From the NCBI GenBank assembly GCA_023445955.1, contig JAEXJH010000707.1:1-8193 (forward strand): 8,193 bases of DNA, written 5' to 3'. How positions within the stretch are numbered: the stretch's first letter is position 1; every line of letters starts with the position of its first letter. Position numbers and translations under genes: made by a program. Shown here piece after piece: positions 1-6,325 of this stretch. The DNA comes from Pseudomonadota bacterium (lineage in GTDB: Bacteria > Pseudomonadota > Alphaproteobacteria > Caulobacterales > Caulobacteraceae). Below the pieces are notes generated by a model that worked only from the letters and a program-made list of their open reading frames with translations, had not been told where the DNA came from and did no database searches.

Positions 1-16
1 ATGAAAAGCCGCCCTA

Positions 17-43
17 TTCAAGTCCGCATTGCTCGGCTAATCG
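17..43 (+). promoter_or_regulatory. Possible sigma-73-type promoter for a leaderless pdxY transcript
   Basis: A TTCAAGT element at 17-23 and a GCTAATCG element at 36-43 are separated by 12 nt. This resembles the Caulobacter housekeeping pattern (TTGACGS, 10-14 nt, GCTANAWC), although both halves are imperfect. A start site about 7 nt after the -10 element would fall at or next to the ATG at 51, giving a leaderless mRNA. That would fit the absence of any Shine-Dalgarno sequence before that ATG. The first 50 bases are also less GC-rich than the genes. This is a pattern match by eye only. Confidence 0.35.
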
Positions 44-50
44 CTTTGGC

Positions 51-902
51 ATGCCGTTAGCCTTGATCATCTCCAGCCACGTCGCCGGCAGCCAGGTGGG
101 CGCGACGGCGCAAGCCACCGCCCTGGCGCAATTCCGCATCGACTCGATGGTCGTGCCGACCGTGCTGTATGGCCGCCATCCCGGCTGGGGCATCCCCGGC
201 GGGGCGCCCGTGCCGATCGAGGTGTTCGAGGGCATGCTGGACGGCATCGAGGCCAACGGGATGTTCGGCCTCGTCGACCTGGTCATCACCGGCTACTTCG
301 CCACCGCCGCCCAGGTGCGGGCCGCGGCCCGGGTGATCGATGCGGTGCGCGAGTCGCCTCGCCCGAACGGCGCGGCCACCCGCCGTCCGATCGTGATCGT
401 CGACCCGACCATGGGCGACGCCGGCAAGGGCCTCTACATCCCGACCGAGACCGCCGACGCCATCATCGCCGACCTGATCCCGCGCAGCGACGTCGTGGCC
501 TGCAATTCCTGGGAGCTGCAGAAACTGACCGGGACCGACGCCCGCGATCCTCAGAACGCCATGCGCGCCGCCCGTCTGCTGGGCAAGATCACGCTGGTCT
601 CGTCCGTCCATCGCGGGGCCGAGATCGGCGCCGTGCTGGCCGACAAGAAGGAAGCCTGGCTGGCCGCCCACGCCAAGGCCGAGCGCTCGCCCAACGGCAC
701 CGGCGACCTGCTGACCGCCCTCTACGCCGCCTCGATCCTGGAGGGGCAGACCTTCTCGTACGGCTTGGCCCGCGCCGTCGGCGGGGTGGCCGAAACGGTC
801 ACCGCCGCCAATGTCTGGAACGCCCCGGAGCTGCCGATCGTGGCCATGGGCGCGCGGATCAAGCAGACCTCGCCGACGGTCCGCATCGAGCGGCTGGCCT
901 GA
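51..902 (+). CDS. pdxY: Pyridoxal kinase (PdxY family)
   Basis: A cytoplasmic ribokinase-fold enzyme that phosphorylates pyridoxal with ATP to give pyridoxal 5'-phosphate in the vitamin B6 salvage pathway. The 283-residue length matches the family (E. coli PdxY is 287). Visible family landmarks are the N-terminal SSHVAGSQVG (8-17, equivalent to the QSHVVYG region), ITGYF near 79-83, VIVDPTMGD at 115-123, NSWELQKLTG at 152-161, and the anionic-hole/catalytic motif GTGD at 216-219 with Asp219 as the probable base. PdxY is favoured over PdxK or ThiD by overall layout, but the exact subfamily is inferred. The ATG at 51 is chosen because homologs begin about 8 residues before the SHV motif. The frame stays open to the left edge, so a longer product cannot be excluded. 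No Shine-Dalgarno sequence is visible. Its stop shares one base with the next start (TGATG). Confidence 0.9.
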   Translation: MPLALIISSHVAGSQVGATAQATALAQFRIDSMVVPTVLYGRHPGWGIPGGAPVPIEVFEGMLDGIEANGMFGLVDLVITGYFATAAQVRAAARVIDAVRESPRPNGAATRRPIVIVDPTMGDAGKGLYIPTETADAIIADLIPRSDVVACNSWELQKLTGTDARDPQNAMRAARLLGKITLVSSVHRGAEIGAVLADKKEAWLAAHAKAERSPNGTGDLLTALYAASILEGQTFSYGLARAVGGVAETVTAANVWNAPELPIVAMGARIKQTSPTVRIERLA

Positions 903-2026
903 TGAGCGAGATCACCGGCCTCTGCCCCGACAAGTTCGCCCGCGTCCGCGAGGCATTCGAGCAGAACTTCGCCGACAACGGCGAACTCGGCGCGCGCTTC
1001 GCGTTCGCCATCGACGGCGAGATCGTCGTCGACCTGATGGGCGGCTTCGCCGACCGCAAGCGCGAGGTGGCCTTCGGCCCCGACACCCTGACGGCCCTGT
1101 TCTCGACCACCAAGGCCGTGGCGGCCCTGATGGTCGCCCGCCTCGTGGATGAAGGCCGCCTGGCCTACGACCAGCCCGTCGCCGATGTCTGGCCGGAGTT
1201 CGCCCAGAACGGCAAGGGCGAGGTCACGGTCGAGCAGGCCCTGTCGCACCAGGCCGGCCTGTCGGGCTTCCCGGACGAGACGGATCCGGCCCTGTGGTTC
1301 GACTGGGACGCCACCTGCGCCAAGCTGGCGGCCATGGCCCCGCTGTTTCCGATCGGCTCGGCCAGCGGCTATCACCCGGTGACTTTCGGCTACTTGGCCG
1401 GCGAGATTTTCCGCCGCGTCGACGGCCGGACGATGGGCACGGCGCTACGCGAGGACATCTGCCAGCCCCTGGGCCTGGACCTGTGGATCGGCCTGCCCGA
1501 CAGCGAGCATGGCCGGGTCGCCGAGCTGATGCGCCCGACGGCCTTGCCGAAGTTCGGCGAGATCAACGCCGCTGTGCAGGCCGCCTTCCTCAAGCCGTGG
1601 TCGTCGCCCGGCGGCAAAGGCGCGGCCGAGTGGCGGCGGGTCGAGATCCCCTCGGCCAACGGCCACGCCACCGCCGAGGCCCTGGCCCGCCTGATGGGCG
1701 CCCTGGCCACCGACGGAACCCTGGGCGGCCGCTCGATCATCACCCCGGCCGGGATCAAGGCCGCCACGACCCAGCGCATCGTCGGCACGGACCTGGTCCT
1801 GCCCTATGTGATCAGCTGGGGCGCGGGCTTCATGCGCAATGAGCCCAACATGTTCTACGGCCCGACGGCCGACGCCTTCGGTCACTCCGGCTGGGGCGGC
1901 TCGTGCGCCTTCGCCGATCCGTCGCGCGGCGTTTCGGGCTCATACGTGATGAACAAGCAGGGCAACGCCCTGATCGGCGATCCGCGCGCGGTGCGCCTGA
2001 TCGAAGCGGCCTACGCGTCGCTGTGA
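902..2026 (+). CDS. Serine hydrolase, class-C beta-lactamase/EstB-like (family VIII esterase type)
   Basis: A 374-residue beta-lactamase-fold serine hydrolase. The SxxK motif STTK at 68-71 supplies the nucleophile Ser68 and Lys71. The second motif appears as Y157-H-P in GYHPVTFGYLAGE, where class C beta-lactamases have YxN; Tyr157 is the likely general base. The third motif region is HSGWGGS at 328-334. This combination is typical of EstB-like carboxylesterases and cytoplasmic 'beta-lactamase family' hydrolases rather than true periplasmic beta-lactamases. There is no signal peptide, so it should act in the cytoplasm. The substrate cannot be read from sequence; short-chain esters are the usual guess for this family. 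The start overlaps the pdxY stop by one base and no strong ribosome site is seen, suggesting termination-reinitiation. The stop likewise overlaps the next start. Confidence 0.9.
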   Translation: MSEITGLCPDKFARVREAFEQNFADNGELGARFAFAIDGEIVVDLMGGFADRKREVAFGPDTLTALFSTTKAVAALMVARLVDEGRLAYDQPVADVWPEFAQNGKGEVTVEQALSHQAGLSGFPDETDPALWFDWDATCAKLAAMAPLFPIGSASGYHPVTFGYLAGEIFRRVDGRTMGTALREDICQPLGLDLWIGLPDSEHGRVAELMRPTALPKFGEINAAVQAAFLKPWSSPGGKGAAEWRRVEIPSANGHATAEALARLMGALATDGTLGGRSIITPAGIKAATTQRIVGTDLVLPYVISWGAGFMRNEPNMFYGPTADAFGHSGWGGSCAFADPSRGVSGSYVMNKQGNALIGDPRAVRLIEAAYASL

Positions 2027-2817
2027 TGCGGGCGCTGGCGGGGATCATCGTTGTCCTGGCCATGGCTGGCGCCGCCCAGGCCGCAGACCGCGACTTCTGC
2101 GCCGACCGGCCCGGCAAGGGCTCGCCGCCGTGCGTGCTTGACAAGGGTCGCGTCCAGGCCGAGGTCGGCGGCGTCGACGCTGCGTTCAGCCGGGGCGGCG
2201 GGGTGTCGGTCGACGACGTGTCCTATGGCGGGCTGGAGCTGCGCCTGGGCCTGACCTCCACCGTCGAGGGGCAGCTGAGCTGGACCACCCATGAGCGCAT
2301 CCGCACCAAGGACCATGGCGTCGTCGACGTGGTCTCGGGGACGGGCGACCTGGGCGCGGCCCTGCGGTGGTCGCTAAAGAAGCCCGGCGGTGATGGTTTC
2401 TCGGTCGCCGTGCAGCCGTTCGTCACCGCGCCGACCGGCTCGCACGGCATCGGCTCGGACCTCTGGCAGGGCGGGGTGATCGTTCCTGTCTCGGTCCCGC
2501 TCACCGCCGACTGGTCGCTCAGCCTGTCGCCGCAGGTCGAGGCGCGCGAAAACGTCAGCGGTTCGGGCCGCCACGCGGGCTACGCTCTGGCCGGCGGCGT
2601 CGGCCGCGCGGTCGGGGCGGTGAACATGGGCGCGGAGCTGTGGGTCGATCGCGACGACGACCCGTCGGGCCACGTCACCCAGGCCAGCTTCGACCCGACC
2701 GCCGCCTGGACGCCCAAGGCGCTGAAGGACGTCCAGCTGGACGCCTCGGTCTATGCCGGCCTCAACCGCCAGACGCCGGACCTGGAGCTGGTCGTGGGTC
2801 TCGCGCACCGGTTCTGA
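2026..2817 (+). CDS. Secreted outer-membrane beta-barrel protein, Phenol_MetA_deg/transporter-like
   Basis: A 263-residue protein with a Sec signal peptide (residues 1-19: short basic start, hydrophobic run, AQA before A20-D21). The mature protein opens with a two-cysteine segment, C25-ADRPGKGSPP-C36, which could form a disulfide. It continues as alternating amphipathic strands (for example RVQAEVGGVDAAF, LELRLGLTSTVEGQLSW, WSLSLSPQVEARENVSG) and ends in Phe, the usual outer-membrane barrel signature. The pattern, including FVTAPTGSHGIGSDLWQGG in the middle, resembles the 'MetA-pathway of phenol degradation' family of putative outer-membrane transporters, whose function is mostly unproven. 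The start at 2026 is chosen because it gives a proper signal peptide and a TGATG overlap with the hydrolase stop. Its last 56 nt overlap the 3' end of the convergent MFS gene. No terminator is evident downstream. Confidence 0.78.
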   Translation: MRALAGIIVVLAMAGAAQAADRDFCADRPGKGSPPCVLDKGRVQAEVGGVDAAFSRGGGVSVDDVSYGGLELRLGLTSTVEGQLSWTTHERIRTKDHGVVDVVSGTGDLGAALRWSLKKPGGDGFSVAVQPFVTAPTGSHGIGSDLWQGGVIVPVSVPLTADWSLSLSPQVEARENVSGSGRHAGYALAGGVGRAVGAVNMGAELWVDRDDDPSGHVTQASFDPTAAWTPKALKDVQLDASVYAGLNRQTPDLELVVGLAHRF

Positions 2818-4156
2818 TCGTCGCCGCGCCGACCAGGCCGGCCACGATCGCGGCCATGGCGCTGATGCCCATCACCCACGGATAGCCGCCGCCTCCGGGC
2901 GCGAAATAGACGAGGCCCAGCACCGCCACGGCCAGCAAGCCGGCGATGCGGGCGACGGCGTTGTTGATTCCTGAGGCGACGCCCGAATGGCTGGAGGGCA
3001 CGGCGGCCATCACCGTGCTGGTCAGCGGCGCGACGCTGATCGTCATCCCCAGGGCCAGGACCAGCAGGGCGGGCAGGACGCCGGTCCAGAAGCCGCCGCC
3101 GATCCACGGTCCGGCCAGCAGGCCGAAACCGATCCCGGCGGTGATCGGACCGACCGTCAGCATGGCGCGCGCCCCGACCTTGTTGGCCACGCGGCCCGCG
3201 ACGCCGGACAAGCTCCCCATGACCAGCGACATCGGCAGCAGGGTCGCGCCCGCCTGGGCGGCCTTGTAGCCGTGCCTGGCGATCAGCTCGTAGGGCAGGA
3301 AGAACATCGCCCCGGTCAGGCCGAAATACAGAGCCAGGGTCAGCAGGTTGGCGCCACTGAAGGTGGTTGAGCGATAGAGCGACAGCGGCATCATCGGATG
3401 CGCCTCGCGGCCCTGCAGCACGACGAAGCCGACCAGGGTCGCGGCGCCGGCCAGAAGAGCGCTCCAGACTTCCACGCTCTGCCAGCCGCGCGCGCCGGCC
3501 GCCGTCAGCCCCCAGGTCAGGGCGCCCAGGCCGCTGGCGGCCAGCACCGCGCCGCGCCAGTCCAGATGCTGCACGTCGGGATCGCGGCTCTCGGGGACCG
3601 CCTTCAAAGTCAGCCAGACGGTGGCGGCGGCGATCGGCAGGTTGATCAGGAAGATGGCCCGCCACGACACCGCGTCGACCAGCCAGCCGCCCAGCACCGG
3701 CCCGATGGCGGCGGTGACGGCGCCAAAGCCCGCCCAGGCCCCGATCATCGGTCCGCGGGCGTCCTCGTCGAAGGCCGCGCCCAGGATGGCCAGGCTGGCC
3801 GGCACGACCATCGCCGCCGCCACGCCCTGCGCCGCCCGCGCCGCGATCAACCATTGGACGGTGGGCGAGAGGGCGCAGGCCAGCGAAGCCAGGGCGAACA
3901 GGGTGACCCCGACCATGAACACCTTGCGCCGGCCGAAGCGATCCCCGGCCGAACCGCCGATCAGGACGAGCGAGCCGAGCAGCAGGAGGTAGGCGTTGAC
4001 GATCCACTGGATCTGCGCCGGATCGGCCTTCAACGCTGTCCGGATCGCCGGCAGGGCGACATTGACGACCGAGCCGTCGATGAAGGCCAGGCTGGAGCCC
4101 AGCACGGGCGCGGCCAGGATCAGCCGGCCGCGACCTTTGGAGATCTGCTCGTCCAT
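2762..4156 (-). CDS. MFS drug/metabolite exporter, DHA2 (14-TMS, EmrB/QacA-like) family
   Basis: A 464-residue inner-membrane proton-coupled antiporter. About 14 hydrophobic helices can be counted, from residues 12-33 to 424-447. DHA2-type motifs are present: D27-GSVVNVALPAI in TM1 (motif D1), GDRFGRRK at 71-78 (motif A, loop 2-3), and G152-P-V-L-G-G157 in TM5 (motif C, the antiporter motif). Substrates are likely drugs or toxic metabolites but cannot be specified, and no membrane-fusion partner is encoded nearby. The start ATG at 4156 places a short cytoplasmic N-terminus before TM1; no convincing Shine-Dalgarno sequence precedes it, only a small hairpin. It lies 60 nt after the rarD stop on the same strand, so co-transcription is possible. 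The last 17 residues (448-464, rich in Gly, Pro, Ala and Arg) lie after TM14 and are encoded entirely antisense to the end of the outer-membrane gene. Confidence 0.9.
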   Translation of the reverse strand: MDEQISKGRGRLILAAPVLGSSLAFIDGSVVNVALPAIRTALKADPAQIQWIVNAYLLLLGSLVLIGGSAGDRFGRRKVFMVGVTLFALASLACALSPTVQWLIAARAAQGVAAAMVVPASLAILGAAFDEDARGPMIGAWAGFGAVTAAIGPVLGGWLVDAVSWRAIFLINLPIAAATVWLTLKAVPESRDPDVQHLDWRGAVLAASGLGALTWGLTAAGARGWQSVEVWSALLAGAATLVGFVVLQGREAHPMMPLSLYRSTTFSGANLLTLALYFGLTGAMFFLPYELIARHGYKAAQAGATLLPMSLVMGSLSGVAGRVANKVGARAMLTVGPITAGIGFGLLAGPWIGGGFWTGVLPALLVLALGMTISVAPLTSTVMAAVPSSHSGVASGINNAVARIAGLLAVAVLGLVYFAPGGGGYPWVMGISAMAAIVAGLVGAATIRTGARDPRPAPGPASGG

Positions 4157-4167
4157 AGGCAGACCAT

Positions 4168-4184
4168 GGCCTGGACCTCAGGCC
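4168..4184 (-). other. Small hairpin just upstream of the MFS start
   Basis: A perfect 6-bp stem with a 5-nt loop (on the minus strand GGCCTG, loop AGGTC, CAGGCC) ends 11 nt before the MFS start codon. No T-run follows, so it is not an intrinsic terminator. The only Shine-Dalgarno-like bases near this start (AGG) are in the loop, about 19 nt from the ATG, so the hairpin could bring them closer. It also overlaps the TGA that ends the apparent former rarD tail. In GC-rich DNA a stem this short may be chance. Confidence 0.3.
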
Positions 4185-4216
4185 GGCGCCAGGGCCTTGG
4201 TCTTCTTCCAGGCCCC
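4178..4216 (-). other. In-frame remnant of the rarD C-terminus after the stop codon
   Basis: Directly after the rarD TAA (4219-4217), the same frame continues for 12 sense codons, GAWKKTKALAPA, before TGA. Every one of the 12 codons ends in G or C, as in the surrounding genes. A Trp followed by a Lys-rich stretch is what one expects at the end of the last helix of an EamA permease. The segment looks like former coding sequence cut off by a nonsense change, for example a TAC or TGG codon becoming TAA. It is not known to be translated. Confidence 0.5.
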
Positions 4217-5089
4217 TTAGGCGAAGGTCGCCACGCCTAGCCAGATGAATAGGAACGACAGCGCCCGCAGCGGCGTGAACGCCTCGCCGAACGCCACGCC
4301 CAGCAGGAACTGGATCGTCGGGGCGATGAACTGCAGGAAGCCGACGGCGCTCAGCGGCAGGCGGCGGGCCGACCAGGCGAACAGCGCCAGCGGCGCGACC
4401 GTGGCCGGGCCGGCCAGGGCCAGCAGGGCCGTGACGCTGGCGCCTTGGCCGAAATGGCCTTGGCCCGTCCGGGTCAGGTGCAGCACGTAGAATAGCGCGG
4501 GCAGGGCGAGGTACGCGCACTCGATGAAGAGGCCGGTCTGGGCGTCGGCCTTCACCTGTTTGCGCAGGATGGCGTAGGCGCAGAAGGTGGCCGCCAGGCC
4601 TAGCGAGACGATCGGCAGATGGCCCAGCGCGATCGTCTGGATGACGACGCCGACGGCCGCGAAGGCGATGGCGACCTTGCCTTCCTTGGTCATGCGCTCG
4701 CGGAACAGCAGGGCCCCGGCGGCCATGTTCATCAGCGGGTTGATGTAATAGCCGAGGCTGGCCTCGATCACGTGGCCGGCATTCACGGCGAAGACGTAGA
4801 TCGTCCAGTTGCTGAAGATCGCCGCCGTCGACAGCAGCAGCATGCCCAGGGTGCGCGGCTGGCGCAGCACCTGGGCGACCTGGCCGCTTTGCCGGGCGAT
4901 CAGCACCAGGCCGGCGGCCCACAGCACCGACCACAGCGAGCGGTGGGCGATCATCTCCCACGACGACACGCCCAGGTTCGACAGCAGGTGGAAATAGAGG
5001 GGCAGGAAGCCCCACAGCACGTAGCAGCCGACGCCGGCGGCGTAGGCCGAGCGGTTGTCGGTCTGGGTCTCGGTCACGCTCGCCGACAT
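4217..5089 (-). CDS. rarD: RarD-type EamA/DMT superfamily permease, probably C-terminally truncated
   Basis: A 290-residue inner-membrane protein of the drug/metabolite transporter superfamily, RarD branch (chloramphenicol-sensitive protein family); the transported substrate is unknown. About ten hydrophobic helices are visible. Family landmarks are YVLWGFLPLYF (23-33), HRSLWS (49-54), NWTIYVFAVNAGHVIEASLG with YYINPL (94-119), and GFLQFIAPTIQFLLG (250-264). I choose the ATG at 5089. It is preceded by AAGGA at 5101-5097 with a 7-nt spacer and starts 14 residues before the first helix, whereas longer in-frame starts at 5104 or 5158 would run through or abut the asd terminator. The protein stops at ATFA, giving a final helix of only about 15 residues after Arg275 and no polar tail. 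The in-frame sequence beyond the stop restores both features, so a recent nonsense mutation is likely. Function may be retained. Confidence 0.88.
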   Translation of the reverse strand: MSASVTETQTDNRSAYAAGVGCYVLWGFLPLYFHLLSNLGVSSWEMIAHRSLWSVLWAAGLVLIARQSGQVAQVLRQPRTLGMLLLSTAAIFSNWTIYVFAVNAGHVIEASLGYYINPLMNMAAGALLFRERMTKEGKVAIAFAAVGVVIQTIALGHLPIVSLGLAATFCAYAILRKQVKADAQTGLFIECAYLALPALFYVLHLTRTGQGHFGQGASVTALLALAGPATVAPLALFAWSARRLPLSAVGFLQFIAPTIQFLLGVAFGEAFTPLRALSFLFIWLGVATFA

Positions 5090-5096
5090 GCCGTCG

Positions 5097-5101
5097 TCCT
5101 T
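5097..5101 (-). promoter_or_regulatory. Ribosome binding site deciding the rarD start
   Basis: AAGGA lies 7 nt upstream of the ATG at 5089. It supports that start over the in-frame ATG at 5104, whose own codons contain this AAGGA, and over the ATG at 5158, which lies upstream of the terminator hairpin. Confidence 0.65.
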
Positions 5102-5109
5102 CATGCTCG

Positions 5110-5147
5110 AAAATGAAAAGGCTCCCGGGACCTGCGCCCCGGGAGCC
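5110..5147 (-). terminator. Intrinsic (rho-independent) terminator after asd
   Basis: On the minus strand a perfect 10-bp GC-rich stem (GGCTCCCGGG paired with CCCGGGAGCC, arms at 5147-5138 and 5129-5120, 8-nt loop) is followed immediately by TTTTCATTTT at 5119-5110. It begins 27 nt past the asd stop codon, the correct place to end the asd transcript. It also lies within the 85-nt gap before the rarD start, so rarD must rely on read-through or on its own promoter. Confidence 0.85.
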
Positions 5148-5174
5148 CTGATTTCCACCCGCTTGTTGCGGGGG

Positions 5175-6203
5175 TTAGGCCGGGGTCTTCTGCTTGATCA
5201 GGCCCTTGTCGTGCAGCAGCTGGGCGATCTGCACCGCGTTCAGGGCCGCGCCCTTGCGCAGGTTGTCGGCCACGCACCACAGGGCGATGCCGTTCTCGAC
5301 GGTCGGGTCGGTGCGGATGCGCGAGACATAGACCGGGAACTCGCCGGCGGCTTCCTTCGGCGTCATGTAGCCGCCGTCCTCGCGCTTATCGATCACTTCC
5401 ACGCCGTCGGCGTCGCGCAGGATCTCGCGGACGTCTTCCTCGTCCAGCGGGGTCTCGAACTCGATGTTCACCGACTCGGCGTGGCCGACCATGACCGGCA
5501 CGCGCACGGCGGTGGCGGTCAGCTTGATCGCCGGATCCAAGATCTTCTTGGTCTCGGCCATCATCTTCCACTCTTCCTTCGTGTAGCCGTCTTCCATGAA
5601 CACATCGATGTGCGGGATGACGTTGAAGGCGATCTGCTTGGTGAACTTCTTGGGCGGCGGGGCGCCCAGGACGAACACGCCCTTGGTCTGGTCCCACAGC
5701 TCGTCCATGCCCTCTTTGCCCGCGCCCGACACCGACTGGTAGGTCGAGACGACGACGCGCTTGATCTTGGCTTCGGCGTGCAGAGGGGCCAGCACCACCA
5801 CCAGCTGCGCGGTCGAGCAGTTGGGGTTGGCGATGATGTTCTTGGGCAGCTTGTTGACGGCGTCCGGATTCACTTCCGGCACCACCAGCGGCACGTCCGG
5901 GTCCATCCGGAAGTGGCTGCTGTTGTCGATGACGATCGGACCGGCCGCGCCGATCTTCTCGCCCCAGGCCTTGGAGATGGCGCCGCCGGCGCTCATCAGC
6001 ACGATGTCGACGGTCGAGAAGTCGAACTGCTCCAGGTCCTCGCAGTGCAGGATCTGGTTGCCGAACGAGACTTCGACGCCGATGGATTTGCGGCTGGCGA
6101 TGGCGTGCATCTTGTCGACCGGGAATTTGACTTCCTCGAGGATGTTGAACATCTCGCGGCCCACATTGCCCGTGGCGCCGACCACGGCGACCCGGTAACC
6201 CAT
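5175..6203 (-). CDS. asd: Aspartate-semialdehyde dehydrogenase
   Basis: A 342-residue cytoplasmic enzyme that reduces L-4-aspartyl phosphate to L-aspartate 4-semialdehyde with NADPH. This is the branch-point step feeding lysine/diaminopimelate, threonine and methionine synthesis. The N-terminal nucleotide-binding motif GATGNVG is at 9-15. The catalytic cysteine is Cys129 in NPNCSTAQ (126-133), and the general base is probably His241 in RVPVMVGHAES. SAGGAISK (71-78) and YQSVSGAGKEGM (155-166) are further family signatures. Length and all key residues are intact. The start at 6203 is fixed by the Rossmann motif and by a good ribosome site, AGGAG, 6 nt upstream. The 122-nt gap from the upstream TonB-repeat gene contains no convincing terminator for that gene. 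A strong terminator follows asd. Confidence 0.97.
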   Translation of the reverse strand: MGYRVAVVGATGNVGREMFNILEEVKFPVDKMHAIASRKSIGVEVSFGNQILHCEDLEQFDFSTVDIVLMSAGGAISKAWGEKIGAAGPIVIDNSSHFRMDPDVPLVVPEVNPDAVNKLPKNIIANPNCSTAQLVVVLAPLHAEAKIKRVVVSTYQSVSGAGKEGMDELWDQTKGVFVLGAPPPKKFTKQIAFNVIPHIDVFMEDGYTKEEWKMMAETKKILDPAIKLTATAVRVPVMVGHAESVNIEFETPLDEEDVREILRDADGVEVIDKREDGGYMTPKEAAGEFPVYVSRIRTDPTVENGIALWCVADNLRKGAALNAVQIAQLLHDKGLIKQKTPA

Positions 6204-6207
6204 CGCG

Positions 6208-6214
6208 CTCTCCT
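6208..6214 (-). promoter_or_regulatory. Ribosome binding site of asd
   Basis: AGGAGAG on the minus strand; the AGGAG core is 6 nt from the ATG at 6203. It is the best Shine-Dalgarno match in the window, consistent with a well-translated housekeeping gene. A CCTACAGT sequence at 6226-6219 loosely resembles a Caulobacter -10 element, but I see no matching -35, so no promoter is called. Confidence 0.75.
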
Positions 6215-6325
6215 GAATACTGTAGGTCCGCGTCTGGCGCGGAGCGTGGTTCCCGTACGCCTCCCGCCCCCCGTGCGCAAGGCGAGGGTTTCTGGGGCGG
6301 CGGCCAGCAGGGCTCGCGGCGCGGC

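Noticed and set aside
1..60. A 19-codon ORF (ATG at base 1) overlapping the pdxY start, possible leader peptide
   Set aside because: Third positions are not GC-rich, unlike real genes here, and the ATG at the very first base is probably incidental to the window edge.
2751..5015. A 754-codon open frame on the minus strand
   Set aside because: It runs across both the rarD and MFS genes in another frame and is very rich in Arg, Gly and Pro with no domain pattern; it is a GC-rich shadow.
6259..6289. Imperfect GC-rich hairpin between the TonB-repeat gene and asd as a terminator
   Set aside because: The stem has a mismatch and a wobble pair, and no T-run follows on the minus strand.
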